Assembly (NCBI GenBank): GCA_037482215.1
Contig: CP148074.1
Location: 2,108,001 to 2,172,000, forward strand
Direction: 5' to 3'
DNA: 64,000 nucleotides
From: Pseudomonas mendocina
GTDB lineage: Bacteria > Pseudomonadota > Gammaproteobacteria > Pseudomonadales > Pseudomonadaceae
In this document: in pieces, positions 36,694 to 50,947 of the stretch
How positions within the stretch are numbered: position 1 is the first letter of the stretch
How the letters are laid out: each line of letters opens with the position of its first letter
Translations under genes and position numbers: made by a program
The notes under the pieces: generated by a model
What the model saw: only the letters and a program-made list of their open reading frames with translations
Database searches by the model: none
What the model was told of the DNA's origin: nothing

Positions 36694-38037
36694 ATGGAAT
36701 TTCTGAATACCCTCGTAAACCAGGTCAACGCCCTGATCTGGGGCCCGCCCATCTTGGTGCTGATTCTCGGCACCGGTTTTTTCCTGATGCTGCGCTTGAA
36801 GTTTATGCCGATTCGCAAGATCGGAGCGGGCTTCAGTTTGATGTGGCAAGGGCGGCAAAAGGGTGACGCGTCTACGGGTGAAATCAGCCCTTTCCAGGCC
36901 TTGATGACCTGTCTGGCCGCCACTGTAGGTACCGGCAATATTGCCGGTGTTGCAACGGCAATCTTTTTAGGTGGCCCGGGCGCATTGTTCTGGATGTGGT
37001 GCACGGCGCTCGTGGGTATGGCGACCAAGTACTGCGAAGTTGTACTGGCCGTGCATTACCGCGAGAAGGACGAGCGTGGTGAGTTCGTCGGCGGCCCCAT
37101 GTATGCCATTAAAAATGGCCTGGGTAAAAAATGGATGTGGCTGGGTACTGCATTTGCCATCTTTGGTGGTTTTGCAGGTTTTGGCATCGGTAACATGGTG
37201 CAGGTCAACAGCATGGCCGCTGCCTTGCAAGGTTCATTCGGCATTCCACTGTGGTTGACCGGTGTCGCCACTATGATTGTGGTTGGCTTGGTGATCCTTG
37301 GTGGCATTAAGCGTATTGGTAAAGTGGCCGCTGCGCTGGTGCCTTTTATGTGTGTGGCCTACATCATCGCTTCGCTGGTGGTCCTGATTGTCAACGCGGA
37401 CAAGATTCCGGCAGCGTTTGAGACCATTTTCACGTACGCCTTTACACCTATTGCTGCCACCGGTGGCTTCGCGGGTGCTGCTGTAATCGCTGCCATCCGT
37501 TTTGGTGTAGCTCGTGGCATTTTCTCGAACGAAGCGGGTCTTGGTACGGCTGGTATTGCTCAAGCCGCAGGTACCACCAACAGTGCTGTGCGTTCGGGCA
37601 TGATCGGCATGATCGGTACATTCATTGACACCATCATCATCTGCTCCATGACCGGCCTTGCGATCATTTGCTCAGGTGTGTGGACCAGCGGGCAGAGTGG
37701 GGCGGTATTGTCTGCGGCCGCGTTTGAGTCTGCTATGCCGGGCTTCGGTGGTTACATTCTGACCTTGGCGTTGGTGATTTTTGCTTTCACCACAATCCTT
37801 GGCTGGAGCTATTACGGTGAACGCTGCTGGGAATATTTGGTCGGAACGAAGGCTATTCTGCCGTTCCGCTTGTTTTGGGTGATTGCAGTTCCATTCGGCG
37901 CAATCTCTCAGCTTGATTTCGCTTGGCTGGTGGCGGACACATTGAATGGCTTAATGGCGCTACCAAACTTGTTGTCATTGCTGCTGCTCAGCCCGGTAGT
38001 GGTCAAGCTGACGCGCGATCACTTCGCGAATAAATAA
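36694..38037 (+). CDS. Sodium:alanine symporter (AGCS family)
   Basis: This 447-aa multi-helix transporter of the AGCS family has the signature AALQGSFGIPLWLTG, the conserved GTGNIAGVATAI and IFSNEAGLGTAGIAQAAG motifs, and the SYYGERCWEYL segment. It imports alanine or glycine with sodium. I start at the ATG before EFLNTL, with AAGGA 7 nt upstream; an ATG two codons earlier lies too close to that site. The ~280 bases before it show no clear feature. Confidence 0.93.
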   Translation: MEFLNTLVNQVNALIWGPPILVLILGTGFFLMLRLKFMPIRKIGAGFSLMWQGRQKGDASTGEISPFQALMTCLAATVGTGNIAGVATAIFLGGPGALFWMWCTALVGMATKYCEVVLAVHYREKDERGEFVGGPMYAIKNGLGKKWMWLGTAFAIFGGFAGFGIGNMVQVNSMAAALQGSFGIPLWLTGVATMIVVGLVILGGIKRIGKVAAALVPFMCVAYIIASLVVLIVNADKIPAAFETIFTYAFTPIAATGGFAGAAVIAAIRFGVARGIFSNEAGLGTAGIAQAAGTTNSAVRSGMIGMIGTFIDTIIICSMTGLAIICSGVWTSGQSGAVLSAAAFESAMPGFGGYILTLALVIFAFTTILGWSYYGERCWEYLVGTKAILPFRLFWVIAVPFGAISQLDFAWLVADTLNGLMALPNLLSLLLLSPVVVKLTRDHFANK

Positions 38038-38082
38038 CCTGGTAATCCTGTCGAATGGTTAAGCTGACAGGCTAGGCCAAGC

Positions 38083-38110
38083 GTACGCACTGTTGTGTGA
38101 CAGTGCGTAC
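38083..38110. repeat. 10-bp perfect inverted repeat upstream of tpx
   Basis: GTACGCACTG (38083-38092) and CAGTGCGTAC (38101-38110) flank TTGTGTGA. It lies 46 bp after the symporter stop and ends 38 bp before the tpx ATG. It could be the symporter's transcript end (no T-run) or an operator in the tpx promoter. Confidence 0.7.
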
Positions 38111-38148
38111 AGCCGCTTTCAAATATCAATCTGTTGAAGGACTTCACC

Positions 38149-38649
38149 ATGGCAAACGTTACTCTCAAAGGCTCCCCGGTCGAAGTGGCGGGTCAACTGC
38201 CGCAGGTTGGTCAGCAGGCGCCTGCATTCTCTCTGGTTGCTGGCAACCTGAGCGATGTCACCCTGGCGAGCCTGGCTGGCAAGCGCAAGATTCTGAACAT
38301 CTTCCCGAGCGTTGATACCCCGACCTGTGCAACCTCCGTGCGCACATTCAATGCCAAGGCGGACAAACTGGAAAACACCGTTGTGCTGTGCATCTCAGCA
38401 GACCTGCCATTTGCTCAAGCGCGCTTTTGTGGCGCTGAGGGCCTTGAGAATGTGGTGAATCTGTCCACGCTGCGTGGCGCTAACTTCCTCAAGGATTATG
38501 GTGTCGCTATCGCCAGCGGCCCGCTAACTGGCCTTGCTGCTCGGGCAGTAGTCGTGCTGGATGAAAACGATAAAGTGCTTCACAGCGAATTGGTCAGCGA
38601 AATTGCCAATGAGCCAGACTATGCTGCTGCACTGGCTGCTCTTAGCTAA
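38149..38649 (+). CDS. tpx: Thiol peroxidase (Tpx)
   Basis: This 166-aa atypical 2-Cys peroxiredoxin has the peroxidatic Cys in [14 protein letters not shown] (about residue 60) and the resolving Cys in [11 protein letters not shown]. It reduces alkyl and lipid hydroperoxides using thioredoxin. GAAGGA lies 9-14 nt before the ATG, with the start giving MANVTLKG; a TTG five codons upstream is less likely. It ends in a strong terminator and is transcribed alone. Confidence 0.97.
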   Translation: MANVTLKGSPVEVAGQLPQVGQQAPAFSLVAGNLSDVTLASLAGKRKILNIFPSVDTPTCATSVRTFNAKADKLENTVVLCISADLPFAQARFCGAEGLENVVNLSTLRGANFLKDYGVAIASGPLTGLAARAVVVLDENDKVLHSELVSEIANEPDYAAALAALS

Positions 38650-38668
38650 GTTGTGCCAGCTGCATCAG

Positions 38669-38694
38669 ACGGCCTGCCTCGCAGGCCGTTTTTA
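38669..38694 (+). terminator. Rho-independent terminator after tpx
   Basis: ACGGCCTGC and GCAGGCCGT pair around CTC and run into TTTTATTTG. It lies 20 bases after the tpx stop. Confidence 0.94.
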
Positions 38695-38807
38695 TTTGTG
38701 GATCAGGTGCTTAGTTACGTAAGGAAATGGTAAATACAGCGCTGCGGGCTTTGCAGCGGGACTGATTCTGCATATCGTTCACGCTCCCAAGGAAACTGAT
38801 CGCTGCC

Positions 38808-40052
38808 ATGTCTGCTATGCCTACCCCAAACAGTCACTCAAAACCATCACGCCAATGGCTTATTGGCACAGTTGCCTTAGTCATTCTGATCATTCTTTTG
38901 TGGTGGTTCTGGCCGTCGAAACCTGAGGGACCACCGGCGGGGATGCCGCGCGGCCCGTTTGGTGATGCCGGGCCTATACCCGTGCGTTTGGCTCCTGTCA
39001 CACAAGGGCGCTTTGATGTTGAGCTCAAGGCGCTGGGGACGGTCACCGCGTACAACACGGTGAATGTGAGACCCAGGGTTGATGGCGAGCTGGTCAAGCT
39101 TCTTTTCAAAGATGGCCAGCCAATCAAGGCAGGTGAATTGTTGGCGGTGATAGACCCGCGTCCCTACGAAATCGCTTTGCAACAGGCTAAAGGTGCGTTG
39201 CAGGAGAATCAGGCCCAGCTGCGTAACGCAGAAGTTGATCTGGAACGTTACCGTGGCTTGTTTGCCGCGGACTCCATTGCTAAGCAGACATTGGACACAC
39301 AAGAAGCCTTGGTTAATCAACTACGCGGCACGACCCAGAGTTTGCAGGCTAACGTTGCAAGCGCGCAGTTGAACCTCGATTTCACCCAAGTCAGAGCCCC
39401 TATTACTGGACGTTTGGGTATTCGCCAAGCCGACGTAGGCAATCTGGTCAACTCTGGGGACACCACGCCGCTGGTGGTTATCACCCAGACGCTGCCAATC
39501 AGTGTTGTGTTCACCCTGCCTGAAGGTGATCTCCCTGCGGTTATGGAACAGTTACACGCAGGCAAAAAGATGGCGGTTGAGGCTTGGGATCGCAGTGAAG
39601 TTAACAAGCTGGCAGAAGGTGAGCTTGAAAGCGTCGATAACTTGATTGATACCGCTACCGGCACCATCAAACTCAAGGCCCGCTTTGAAAACGCTGATCA
39701 AAGCCTTTTCCCTAACCAATTCGTAAATGTACGACTGCGTGTCAAAACCCTTGACGACGCCGTCCTGATGCCTGCATCCGCGCTTCAATTCGGTGGTGAA
39801 GGGACATTCGTTTATGTTGTGGATGATGAAGACAAGGTGCAGTTGACCCCTGTTTCTGTAGGGACCAGTAACGGTCAGACCGCAGTTGTTGAACAGGGCC
39901 TTAAGGGTGGTGAGCGGGTCGTGCTGGAGGGAACCGATCGCTTGCGTTCCGGTAACAAGGTTGAAGTCGTCACCGATGGAAAACCCGCTGACGCTCAGCA
40001 AACTGTACCTTCCGGTGAAAACGCCGAAAGCCCGCGTGGACCACGCCCATAA
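38808..40052 (+). CDS. muxA: RND efflux membrane-fusion subunit (MuxA/MdtA-like)
   Basis: This 414-aa periplasmic adaptor has a single N-terminal membrane anchor ([15 protein letters not shown], ~20-35). Lipoyl-type halves ([18 protein letters not shown] and [20 protein letters not shown]) flank a coiled-coil hairpin (~110-180), then beta-barrel domains follow. With MuxB/MuxC and OpmB it forms the four-gene MuxABC-OpmB pump known from P. aeruginosa, homologous to E. coli MdtABC. No strong ribosome site was seen before the ATG. Its stop overlaps the muxB start (TAATG). Confidence 0.92.
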   Translation: MSAMPTPNSHSKPSRQWLIGTVALVILIILLWWFWPSKPEGPPAGMPRGPFGDAGPIPVRLAPVTQGRFDVELKALGTVTAYNTVNVRPRVDGELVKLLFKDGQPIKAGELLAVIDPRPYEIALQQAKGALQENQAQLRNAEVDLERYRGLFAADSIAKQTLDTQEALVNQLRGTTQSLQANVASAQLNLDFTQVRAPITGRLGIRQADVGNLVNSGDTTPLVVITQTLPISVVFTLPEGDLPAVMEQLHAGKKMAVEAWDRSEVNKLAEGELESVDNLIDTATGTIKLKARFENADQSLFPNQFVNVRLRVKTLDDAVLMPASALQFGGEGTFVYVVDDEDKVQLTPVSVGTSNGQTAVVEQGLKGGERVVLEGTDRLRSGNKVEVVTDGKPADAQQTVPSGENAESPRGPRP

Positions 40053-43000
40053 TGAATGTATCGCGTCTGTTTATTCTGAGGCCGGTCGCCACCACGCTGA
40101 TCATGGCGGCGATCTTTATCAGTGGCCTTATTGCTTACCGACTGCTGCCTGTTTCTGCGTTGCCAGAGGTGGATTACCCGACTATTCGGGTGATGACCCT
40201 TTACCCGGGCGCCAGTCCGGATGTGATGACCAGTGCTGTCACTGCGCCGCTTGAGCGTGAGCTGGGGCAGATGGCGGGACTCAAGCAGATGTCGTCAACC
40301 AGCTCCGGTGGGGCTTCGGTCATTACCTTGCGCTTTAACCTGGACATGCGCATGGATGTGGCTGAGCAGGAGGTGCAGGCTGCGATTAACACCGCTAGCA
40401 ATCTGCTGCCGAACGATCTGCCGTCACCGCCGGTGTACAACAAGGTCAACCCGGCTGACACGCCCGTCCTGACGCTGGCGATCAGTTCTGAAACCATGCC
40501 GCTGCCTAAGGTTTATGACTTGGTCGATACGCGCTTGGCTCAGAAACTCGCACAAACCAGTGGCGTGGGTCTGGTCAGCTTGGCGGGAGGGCAGCGTCCA
40601 GCCGTGCGCTTGCGTGTTAATCCTGAGTCGCTTGCAGCTTATGGACTGAACCTGAGTGATGTTCGCAGCCTGATTACTGCCAGTAACGTTAATCAGCCTA
40701 AAGGTAACTTTGACGGGCCTACGCGTATTTCCCAGCTGGATGCTAACGATCAGTTAACGTCAGTGGATGAGTATCAGCAGCTGATCCTCGATTATGAAAA
40801 TGGCGCAGCGCTAAGGTTGAAGGACGTTGCCACGATCATCGACGGTGCCGAGAATCAGCGTCTTGCCGCGTGGGCGAACCGTAACAAGGCGGTGCTGGTC
40901 AACGTTCAGCGTCAACCTGGCGCCAATGTCATTGAGGTTGTCGACAGCATCAAAGAGCTGTTGCCTCACCTGACTCAGGGTTTGCCCGCCAGCTTGGATG
41001 TGGTGGTCCTGACTGACCGGACTGAGACAATTCGTGCTGCCGTTAAAGGTGTCCAGCATGAGTTGGTGCTGGCTATCGCGCTGGTGGTGTTGGTGACGTT
41101 TCTGTTTCTGCGCAAGCTGACTGCCACAATTATTCCGTCAGTTGTGGTGCCTTTGTCGTTGATCGGTACGTTCGCCGTGATGTACCTGGCAGGCTTCACC
41201 ATTAACAACCTGACCCTGATGGCCTTGACCATCGCCACCGGTTTTGTGGTCGACGATGCCATCGTGATGCTGGAAAACATTGCTCGGCATCTGGAGGAGG
41301 GGGAAACACCGCTCAACGCAGCCCTGAAGGGTGCCAAGCAGATTGGTTTTACCCTGGTATCGCTGACTATTTCTCTGATCGCGGTACTGATTCCGTTGTT
41401 GTTTATGGCGGATGTGGTGGGGCGGCTGTTCCGTGAGTTTGCGATTACCCTGTCGGTAGCGATCTTGATATCGCTGGTTATCTCGCTAACCCTGACGCCT
41501 ATGATGTGTGCACGGCTTCTCAAACCAGAGCAGCCAGAGAAAGAAGGGCGTTTCTACCATGCCGCCGGCGCTGTGCTGGACCGCATGATTGATCGTTACG
41601 GCGTCTGGTTGCAGTGGGTGCTTAAGCACCAGCCGCTGACGATGCTGGTGGCTGTGACCACTCTGGGCTTGACGGTTGTGTTGTATATGGCAGTGCCTAA
41701 GGGGTTTTTCCCTGTACAAGACACAGGGGTGATTCAAGGGATCTCTGAGGCGCCTCAGTCTATATCCTTCTCCGCGATGAGTGAGCGTCAGCAAATGCTG
41801 GCGGATGCGATCCTGAAAGATCCGGCGGTGGACAGCCTTTCTTCCTATATTGGTGTTGACGGGGACAATCCGACGTTGAACAGCGGGCGTCTGCTGATCA
41901 ACCTGAAACCCCGTGACGAGCGTGATGTAACCGCCAGTCAGGTGATCGAACGACTGCGTCCTGAGTTGGCCCGCCTGCCAGGTATTGATCTGTACATGCA
42001 GCCTGTTCAGGACTTGAGTATTGAGGATCGCGTCAGTCGTACTCAATTCCAGTTCAGCGTGGAAACGCCGGAAATCACGCTGCTTGAAGAGTGGGTGCCA
42101 AAGCTGGTCAGCGCGCTGCGAGAGCGTCCAGAGCTGACGGATGTGGCCAGTGATCTGCAAAACCGAGGCTTACAGGTTTATCTCAAGATCGACCGCGATA
42201 TGGCCGGGCGCTTGGGGATCAATGTGGCAGATATCAATAACGCTTTATACGATGCATTTGGCCAGCGGCAGATTTCCACCATTTACACCCAATCCAGTCA
42301 GTACCGGGTGGTCTTGGAAAGCCAGGATATAGGCAGTGCAGGAATCGCAGCGCTAAGGCAGATACACGTCAGGGCAGCTGACGGGCAGCAGGTGATGCTG
42401 TCATCACTGGCACAAATTGAAGAGCGTCCGGCCAGTTTGCTGATTAACCATATCGGCCAGTTCCCGGCGGCCACCTTGTCATTCAACTTGGCAAAGGGCG
42501 TTTCGTTGGGCGATGCCGTGGCGGTTATTGAGCAAGTGGAGCAGGAAATTGGCGTACCGGCGGCGATCCAGACCCGCTTCCAGGGTGCTGCCGAGGCCTT
42601 CCGCGCGTCACTGTCGAGCACGCTGCTGTTGATTCTTGCTGCTGTTGTAACCATGTACATCGTGCTGGGGGTGTTGTACGAAAGCTACATCCACCCGATC
42701 ACCATTCTTTCTACATTGCCATCTGCGGGTGTTGGTGCGTTGCTGGGGTTGTTGCTGACGGGAACCGAGCTAGGGTTGATCGCCATCATCGGCATCATTT
42801 TGCTGATCGGTATCGTCAAGAAGAACGCGATTATGATGATCGACTTCGCCCTCGATGCCGAGCGTAATCAAGGGATGTCACCGGACGCTGCAATTTATCA
42901 GGCTGCGCTTCTGCGCTTCCGGCCGATTCTGATGACCACACTGGCTGCACTCTTTGGCGCAGTTCCGCTGATGCTGGCAACCGGCTCGGGTGCTGAATTG

Positions 43001-43150
43001 CGTCAGCCTCTGGGGTTGGTGATGGTGGGTGGGCTGTTGGTTAGTCAGGTGCTGACGTTGTTTACCACGCCCGTGATTTATCTGTATTTCGACCGCTGGG
43101 CACGTCGCTTTACAGGCCGTAGCGCGTCAGGAATTGTGGTCAGCCAATGA
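40052..43150 (+). CDS. muxB: RND efflux transporter MuxB/MdtB-like
   Basis: This 1032-aa inner-membrane RND transporter has twelve predicted helices and two large periplasmic loops. The N-terminal [18 protein letters not shown], the TM4 charge-relay helix with [17 protein letters not shown] (Asp-Asp), and the second-half [20 protein letters not shown] match the MdtB/MuxB type. It assembles with MuxC as a heterotrimer, unlike most RND pumps. Start overlaps the muxA stop and stop overlaps the muxC start, so translation is coupled. Confidence 0.94.
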   Translation: MNVSRLFILRPVATTLIMAAIFISGLIAYRLLPVSALPEVDYPTIRVMTLYPGASPDVMTSAVTAPLERELGQMAGLKQMSSTSSGGASVITLRFNLDMRMDVAEQEVQAAINTASNLLPNDLPSPPVYNKVNPADTPVLTLAISSETMPLPKVYDLVDTRLAQKLAQTSGVGLVSLAGGQRPAVRLRVNPESLAAYGLNLSDVRSLITASNVNQPKGNFDGPTRISQLDANDQLTSVDEYQQLILDYENGAALRLKDVATIIDGAENQRLAAWANRNKAVLVNVQRQPGANVIEVVDSIKELLPHLTQGLPASLDVVVLTDRTETIRAAVKGVQHELVLAIALVVLVTFLFLRKLTATIIPSVVVPLSLIGTFAVMYLAGFTINNLTLMALTIATGFVVDDAIVMLENIARHLEEGETPLNAALKGAKQIGFTLVSLTISLIAVLIPLLFMADVVGRLFREFAITLSVAILISLVISLTLTPMMCARLLKPEQPEKEGRFYHAAGAVLDRMIDRYGVWLQWVLKHQPLTMLVAVTTLGLTVVLYMAVPKGFFPVQDTGVIQGISEAPQSISFSAMSERQQMLADAILKDPAVDSLSSYIGVDGDNPTLNSGRLLINLKPRDERDVTASQVIERLRPELARLPGIDLYMQPVQDLSIEDRVSRTQFQFSVETPEITLLEEWVPKLVSALRERPELTDVASDLQNRGLQVYLKIDRDMAGRLGINVADINNALYDAFGQRQISTIYTQSSQYRVVLESQDIGSAGIAALRQIHVRAADGQQVMLSSLAQIEERPASLLINHIGQFPAATLSFNLAKGVSLGDAVAVIEQVEQEIGVPAAIQTRFQGAAEAFRASLSSTLLLILAAVVTMYIVLGVLYESYIHPITILSTLPSAGVGALLGLLLTGTELGLIAIIGIILLIGIVKKNAIMMIDFALDAERNQGMSPDAAIYQAALLRFRPILMTTLAALFGAVPLMLATGSGAELRQPLGLVMVGGLLVSQVLTLFTTPVIYLYFDRWARRFTGRSASGIVVSQ

Positions 43151-46100
43151 ATCTCTCGGCTCCCTTTATCCTGCGCCCGGTAGCTACTTTACTGCTGAGT
43201 TTGGCCATCCTGTTACTCGGTGGGGTGAGCTTTGGCCTGCTGCCGGTTGCACCGTTGCCACAAATGGACTTCCCGACTATCACGGTTCAGGCCAGCCTGC
43301 CTGGGGCAAGTCCGCAGATCATGGCTTCCAGTGTGGCGACACCACTGGAGCGGTCGCTGGGTACCATCGCCGGCATCAGCCAGATGAACAGCCGCAGCAG
43401 TCAGGGCAGTACGCGGATCATGATTCAGTTTGATCTGGACCGTGATATCAATAGTGCGGCCCGTGAAGTGCAGGCGGCAATCAACGCCTCCCGCGAGTTG
43501 CTACCGAGTGGCATGCGCACCATGCCAACCTATGCCAAGGTCAACCCATCGCAAGCACCGATTATGGTGTTGTCACTGACCAGCCCGGTTCTCGATAAAG
43601 GTCAGCTGTACGACGTTGCATCGACGATTTTGGCGCAGAAGTTGGCTCAGATTGCGGGCGTGGGGGAGGTACAGGTTGGTGGTAGCTCCTTGCCTGCTGT
43701 GCGCGTAGCACTTGAGCCCCGGTTGTTGGATCACCACGGCATCGCTCTGGATGAAGTGCGTCAGGCCATCAGCAATGCCAACGTCAAACGCCCGAAAGGG
43801 GCAATTGAAGATGGTGATCGGCACTGGCAGGTTCAGGCCAGCGATCAGCTGGAAAAGGCAGCTGATTACATCCCGCTGATCATCCGTTATCAGAATGGCG
43901 CGGCGGTGCGCTTAGGCGACGTGGCTACGGTCACGGATGGGGTAGAGGATCGCTACAACAGTGGTTTCTTCAATGATCAGCAAGCCGTGCTGCTGGTGAT
44001 TAACCGCCAGACCGGCGCCAATATTCTCGAAACCATTGATGAAATCCGCGCTCAGCTGCCTGAGATGCGGGCAGTGATCCCTGCCAGTGTTGATTTGCAA
44101 GTAGCGATGGATCGCTCTCCGGTTATCCGTGCCACCCTTCATGAGGCAGAGCAGACCTTGCTGATGGCGGTAGGGCTGGTGATTCTGGTGGTGTTTGCCT
44201 TCTTGGGCCGCTGGCGAGCCGCGTTGATTCCGGCTCTGGCAGTGCCGGTGTCGCTGGTTGGGACATTCGCGGTGATGTACCTGCTGGGCTTTTCCCTGAA
44301 CAACTTGTCTTTGATGGCGCTAATTATTGCCACAGGGCTGGTGGTAGACGATGCCATCGTGGTGCTGGAGAACATCTCGCGTTACATCGAAGAGGGTGAA
44401 AGTCCGATGTCAGCGGCCTTCAAAGGCGCTAAGGAGGTCGGCTTTACACTGCTGGCGATGAACCTCTCGTTGGTGGCGGTATTTGTCTCCATTCTATTTA
44501 TGGGAGGCATTGTCGAGCGGCTGTTCCGCGAGTTTTCCATCACCCTCGCTGTGGCTATTGTGATCTCTCTGGTTGTCTCGCTGACCCTGACACCGATGCT
44601 CTGCGCCCGTTGGCTGAAACCTGACGACATAGCACGCAAGCCTGGTCTGATGGAGCGCTGGGGGGCAGTCGTTCAGACCAAGGTGCTGACCTTCTACGGC
44701 AAAACGCTGGATTGGGCACTGCGCCATTCATTGCTGATGGTTTTCAGCCTGCTAGCAACCATCGCACTGAATGTGTTTTTGTTTATCAGCGTGCCGAAAA
44801 CCTTTATGCCGCAGCAAGATACCGGGCAATTGATCGGCATGATCCGGGGCGATGATGGCCTGTCGTTTAAAGTCATGCAGCCGAAGATGGAAATCTACCG
44901 GCGCGCCATTCTGGCTGATCCAGCTGTTGAGAGTGTTGCGGGTTTTATTGGTGGTGGCGGTGGCATCAGTAATGCGTTTTTGATCGTCCGCTTAAAGCCA
45001 ATTAAAGAGCGGAAAGACAGCTCGCAAGCTGTAATCGCACGTTTGCGTCACAACATGCCTAAGGTTCCCGGTGGGCGTATGTTCCTGATGCCTGATCAGG
45101 ACTTACAGATCGGCGGCCGTGAAGGGCGCAGCTCGGAGAACGAGTACATGCTCATGTCTGGGGATTTGGAGTTGCTACGCAAGTGGCTACCTCCGGTACG
45201 TGAAGCGCTGCGAGCTTTGCCTGAACTGACTGACATCGATGCAAAAGAGGTAGATGGCGCACAGCAGATAAGCTTGGTCATCGACCGAGAGGTTGCTAAA
45301 CGCTTGGGCGTTGATATGAGCATGATTACGGCGGTGCTCAACAATGCGTTTAGTCAGCGGCAAATCTCTACGATCTACGACACATTGAACCAATACAGCG
45401 TGGTGATGGAGATTAATCCTAAGTTTGCTGAAAACCCTGAATCGTTAGAGCAAATCAAGGTGATCACCGCAGATGGGGGCAGGGTTTCTCTATCAAGCTT
45501 TGCCCGCTGGGAACTGAGCCTCGAAGAGGACCGGGTAGGTCATCAGGGCCAGTTTGCTGCAGAAAACATCGGTTTCGCATTGGCCGAGGGTGTCAGCTTG
45601 GACCAGGCTACTGAGGCAATTAATAAGGCCGTGGCCCGTATTGGCTTGCCAACTGATGTCCAGGGCATGATGGGGGGCACTGGTGGGGCGTTCCAGCAGA
45701 CCCAGAAAAATCAACCGTTGATGATCCTTATGGCGCTAGTTGTCGTCTATATCGTTCTGGGTGTGCTTTATGAAAGCTATGTGCATCCGTTGACGATTTT
45801 GTCGACATTACCTTCTGCAGGCGTAGGTGCACTGCTTGCCCTGCAGCTGATGAAGGTTGAATTCAGCCTGATTTCTTTGCTGGGTTTGTTTTTGCTGATC
45901 GGTATCGTCAAAAAGAATGCGATTTTGATGATCGATCTGGCTCTGCAACTAGAGCGGCAAGGCACCATGAGCCCGCAGGCGTCGATCCGCCAGGCCTGCC
46001 TGCTGCGCTTCCGCCCGATCATGATGACTACGCTGGCAGCTATCCTCGGTGCGTTGCCGTTGATGTTGGGTTCTGCCGAGGGTGCAGAGATGCGTCAGCC

Positions 46101-46254
46101 GCTGGGCATCACCATTGTCGGTGGACTGGTCCTTAGCCAGTTACTGACGCTCTACACCACGCCAGTGGTGTATTTGTACTTCGACAGACTGGGTCGGCGT
46201 GTTAATCGCTGGCGTGGCGTACAAACTGATACTGCTTTGGATACAAGGATATGA
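43147..46254 (+). CDS. muxC: RND efflux transporter MuxC/MdtC-like
   Basis: This 1035-aa second RND transporter of the operon is clearly related to MuxB. It has the same N-terminal [20 protein letters not shown] layout, the TM4 [17 protein letters not shown]sp pair and [18 protein letters not shown]. It starts in an ATGA overlap with muxB and overlaps opmB in the same way. Two adjacent, different RND subunits in one operon are diagnostic for MdtBC/MuxBC. The family exports novobiocin, aztreonam, macrolides and related compounds in P. aeruginosa. Confidence 0.94.
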   Translation: MNLSAPFILRPVATLLLSLAILLLGGVSFGLLPVAPLPQMDFPTITVQASLPGASPQIMASSVATPLERSLGTIAGISQMNSRSSQGSTRIMIQFDLDRDINSAAREVQAAINASRELLPSGMRTMPTYAKVNPSQAPIMVLSLTSPVLDKGQLYDVASTILAQKLAQIAGVGEVQVGGSSLPAVRVALEPRLLDHHGIALDEVRQAISNANVKRPKGAIEDGDRHWQVQASDQLEKAADYIPLIIRYQNGAAVRLGDVATVTDGVEDRYNSGFFNDQQAVLLVINRQTGANILETIDEIRAQLPEMRAVIPASVDLQVAMDRSPVIRATLHEAEQTLLMAVGLVILVVFAFLGRWRAALIPALAVPVSLVGTFAVMYLLGFSLNNLSLMALIIATGLVVDDAIVVLENISRYIEEGESPMSAAFKGAKEVGFTLLAMNLSLVAVFVSILFMGGIVERLFREFSITLAVAIVISLVVSLTLTPMLCARWLKPDDIARKPGLMERWGAVVQTKVLTFYGKTLDWALRHSLLMVFSLLATIALNVFLFISVPKTFMPQQDTGQLIGMIRGDDGLSFKVMQPKMEIYRRAILADPAVESVAGFIGGGGGISNAFLIVRLKPIKERKDSSQAVIARLRHNMPKVPGGRMFLMPDQDLQIGGREGRSSENEYMLMSGDLELLRKWLPPVREALRALPELTDIDAKEVDGAQQISLVIDREVAKRLGVDMSMITAVLNNAFSQRQISTIYDTLNQYSVVMEINPKFAENPESLEQIKVITADGGRVSLSSFARWELSLEEDRVGHQGQFAAENIGFALAEGVSLDQATEAINKAVARIGLPTDVQGMMGGTGGAFQQTQKNQPLMILMALVVVYIVLGVLYESYVHPLTILSTLPSAGVGALLALQLMKVEFSLISLLGLFLLIGIVKKNAILMIDLALQLERQGTMSPQASIRQACLLRFRPIMMTTLAAILGALPLMLGSAEGAEMRQPLGITIVGGLVLSQLLTLYTTPVVYLYFDRLGRRVNRWRGVQTDTALDTRI

Positions 46255-47669
46255 AGCTGATGCGTTTCAATCATTTACCCACGCTGCTGGCGCTGAGCCT
46301 GGCTCTGGGTGGCTGCGCCATCGGTCTTGATTATGAGCGCCCGACTCTGGAGACTCCGGCTCAATTCAAGCAGCTTGAGGGTTGGACACAGGCTGCGCCC
46401 AGTGATGCGCTCGAGAAGGGCGAATGGTGGGCACTCTATGGTGACAGTGAGCTGAACGCGCTGGTCGGGCGACTTAATGTTTCCAACCAGAATCTGGCTG
46501 CCAGTGAGGCGCAATACCGTCAGGCTCGTGCTCTTGTGAAAGGCGCGCGGGCTGCGTTCTACCCGAATCTGTCAGGTAACGTCGGTGTCACACGTGGTGC
46601 TCAGGGAGGGGCTGAAGGCAGCTCCGTCAGTAAAACCTACGACCTTGGACTTAATGCCGCTTGGGAGCTGGATATCTGGGGCAAGCTACGCCGGTCGCTG
46701 GAGTCCAGTAAGGCTGGGTACGAGGCGAGTGCCGCAGATCTGGCTGCACTCAAGTTGAGCCTGCAATCGGAGCTGGTGCAAAACTACCTGCAATTAAGGG
46801 TGATGGATGAACAGCGCCGTCTGCTGGATGCGACTGTCAGTGCTTATGAACGCTCATTGAAGCTGACGGAAAATCAGTTTAATGCCGGCATCGTGCCCAA
46901 GTCAGATGTCAGTCAGGCATTGACCCAGTTGCGAAGCACTCAAGCCCAAGCGGTTGACCTGCAATGGCAGCGTGCTCAGCTCGAGCATGCCATTGCAGTG
47001 TTGGTAGGCGTGCCGCCCAGTGAGCTGACTATTGCCTCACGCAAGGAAATTCCCACACTGCCACAAGTCCCCGTTGCCTTGCCCTCGCAGCTGTTGGAGC
47101 GCCGACCGGACATTGCAGCGGCAGAGCGCCGTGTTATCGCTGCTAATGCCGATATCGGTGTGGCCAAGGCGGCCTGGTTTCCTGATTTGAGTATTTCTGC
47201 CAGCGGTGGCTATCGTGGTAGCAGCTTTGCAGATTGGATTGAGCTACCGAATAGGGTTTGGTCTTTGGGCCCGCAACTGGCTGTAACGCTGTTTGATGGC
47301 GGTGCACGCAGTGCGGAGCTGGAGCGTGCTGACGCAGCCTATGATCAAACCGTTGCTCAGTACAGACAGTCTGTACTGGATGGCTTCCGCGAGGTGGAAG
47401 ATTACCTAGTACAACTGCGCGTGTTGGAGCAAGAAGCTCAAATTCAACAACAGGCCCTGGAAGCGTCGCGTGAGTCTTTGCGTCTTGTTGACAATCAGTA
47501 CCGTGCGGGGACTGTCGACTACAACGCCGTCGTGAACATTCAGGCAACCGCTTTGGCTAATGAGCGCACGACCCTGAACTTGTTAGGCAGCCGTCTAACA
47601 GCAAGTGTTCAATTGATCGCGGCTCTGGGTGGAGGCTGGGAGCAGTCACAACTGCTCCCGCAAAAGTAA
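46251..47669 (+). CDS. opmB: Outer-membrane efflux channel OpmB-like (OprM family)
   Basis: This 472-aa TolC-family outer-membrane factor has a lipoprotein signal (LALSLALGGCAIG, Cys about residue 24), so it is acylated like OprM. The two outer-membrane-factor repeats are visible as long helical segments; LLERRPDIAAAERRVIAANADIG and the YRAGTVDYNAVVNIQ region are typical. It closes the pump operon and starts in an ATGA overlap with muxC. It forms the exit duct for MuxABC. Confidence 0.93.
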   Translation: MKLMRFNHLPTLLALSLALGGCAIGLDYERPTLETPAQFKQLEGWTQAAPSDALEKGEWWALYGDSELNALVGRLNVSNQNLAASEAQYRQARALVKGARAAFYPNLSGNVGVTRGAQGGAEGSSVSKTYDLGLNAAWELDIWGKLRRSLESSKAGYEASAADLAALKLSLQSELVQNYLQLRVMDEQRRLLDATVSAYERSLKLTENQFNAGIVPKSDVSQALTQLRSTQAQAVDLQWQRAQLEHAIAVLVGVPPSELTIASRKEIPTLPQVPVALPSQLLERRPDIAAAERRVIAANADIGVAKAAWFPDLSISASGGYRGSSFADWIELPNRVWSLGPQLAVTLFDGGARSAELERADAAYDQTVAQYRQSVLDGFREVEDYLVQLRVLEQEAQIQQQALEASRESLRLVDNQYRAGTVDYNAVVNIQATALANERTTLNLLGSRLTASVQLIAALGGGWEQSQLLPQK

Positions 47670-47694
47670 AAGAACGTTATGCAGTTGTCCTTGA

Positions 47695-48195
47695 TCAACG
47701 GCGGAGCGCTTTGATCAGGGTATAAACAACGAATACGAACAGGGCTGTCACGCTTAAGCAGGTCCAAACGCTGAATGGCAGTCCGAAAATTTTGTAATCA
47801 TTCTCGCCACAAACGCCAGCACTCATGAAGATGTCTGGCATCCATTCATGCAGTGGGAAATAGAACGCGTAAAACGGAAAAGGTGAGCAACTGGTGCTTT
47901 CGATGACGCCAGTTTCAATCAGTAACAGATGGACGTTGTCATAGACAGCCATCCCGCTGGCTACCAGTAGGACGGCAAGGAAGGGGAGACCCGCCCAGCG
48001 TATACCCAACTGTTCAGCCATAAGGACTAAGAGGCCCGCTGTACCAGAGCACACCAGCCAAAGGCGGATTTGTACGCACAGTGTGCAGGGCTCCCAGCCA
48101 AGCCAATGCTGCGCGGATAGCGCTCCAGCAAGCATGCCAAAGCTGGTAAGTATGATGATTATCAATAAAGGCTTTATTGAACGGTTGGACTGCAT
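47695..48195 (-). CDS. dsbB: Disulfide bond formation protein B
   Basis: This 166-aa inner-membrane protein has four hydrophobic helices. The first periplasmic loop has the CTLC pair (WEPCTLCVQIRLWL) and the second the STSCSPFPFY...SAGVCGEN Cys pair, so both catalytic disulfides are intact. It reoxidises DsbA and passes electrons to quinone. I start at the ATG before QSNRS (48193-48195), with GGAG 6 nt upstream; the frame could begin at a TTG 15 nt earlier. It converges on opmB. Pseudomonads often have two DsbB-type proteins, and I cannot tell which this is. Confidence 0.93.
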   Translation of the reverse strand: MQSNRSIKPLLIIIILTSFGMLAGALSAQHWLGWEPCTLCVQIRLWLVCSGTAGLLVLMAEQLGIRWAGLPFLAVLLVASGMAVYDNVHLLLIETGVIESTSCSPFPFYAFYFPLHEWMPDIFMSAGVCGENDYKIFGLPFSVWTCLSVTALFVFVVYTLIKALRR

Positions 48196-50755
<2,560 letters not shown>

Positions 50756-50791
50756 GTAACAACGCGGACTCATCTCCTGTTAGTCATTAAG

Positions 50792-50826
50792 CAAGGCCCG
50801 GCAGTGCACTGCGCTGTCGGGCCTTG
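50792..50826 (+). terminator. Hairpin terminator after katG
   Basis: CAAGGCCCGGCAG and CTGTCGGGCCTTG pair over 13 bases with one G·T, around TGCACTGCG. It lies 37 bases after the stop; only a short T-rich stretch follows. Confidence 0.7.
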
Positions 50827-50947
50827 TGCTTTAAAACTTAAGCGTTAATTAAGTTTGGTGTTCTAAAATTGATTAACACCGGATGAAGGCAGTATCTCTG
50901 AGCGGTCAGAGAGGATCCGTTCTTCGAAACTAATGTGTGGGGTATGA

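Noticed and set aside
40052-46254. muxB and muxC as a recent gene duplication or assembly error
   Set aside because: They are related but clearly different subunits; the paired RND arrangement is the normal MdtBC/MuxBC layout.
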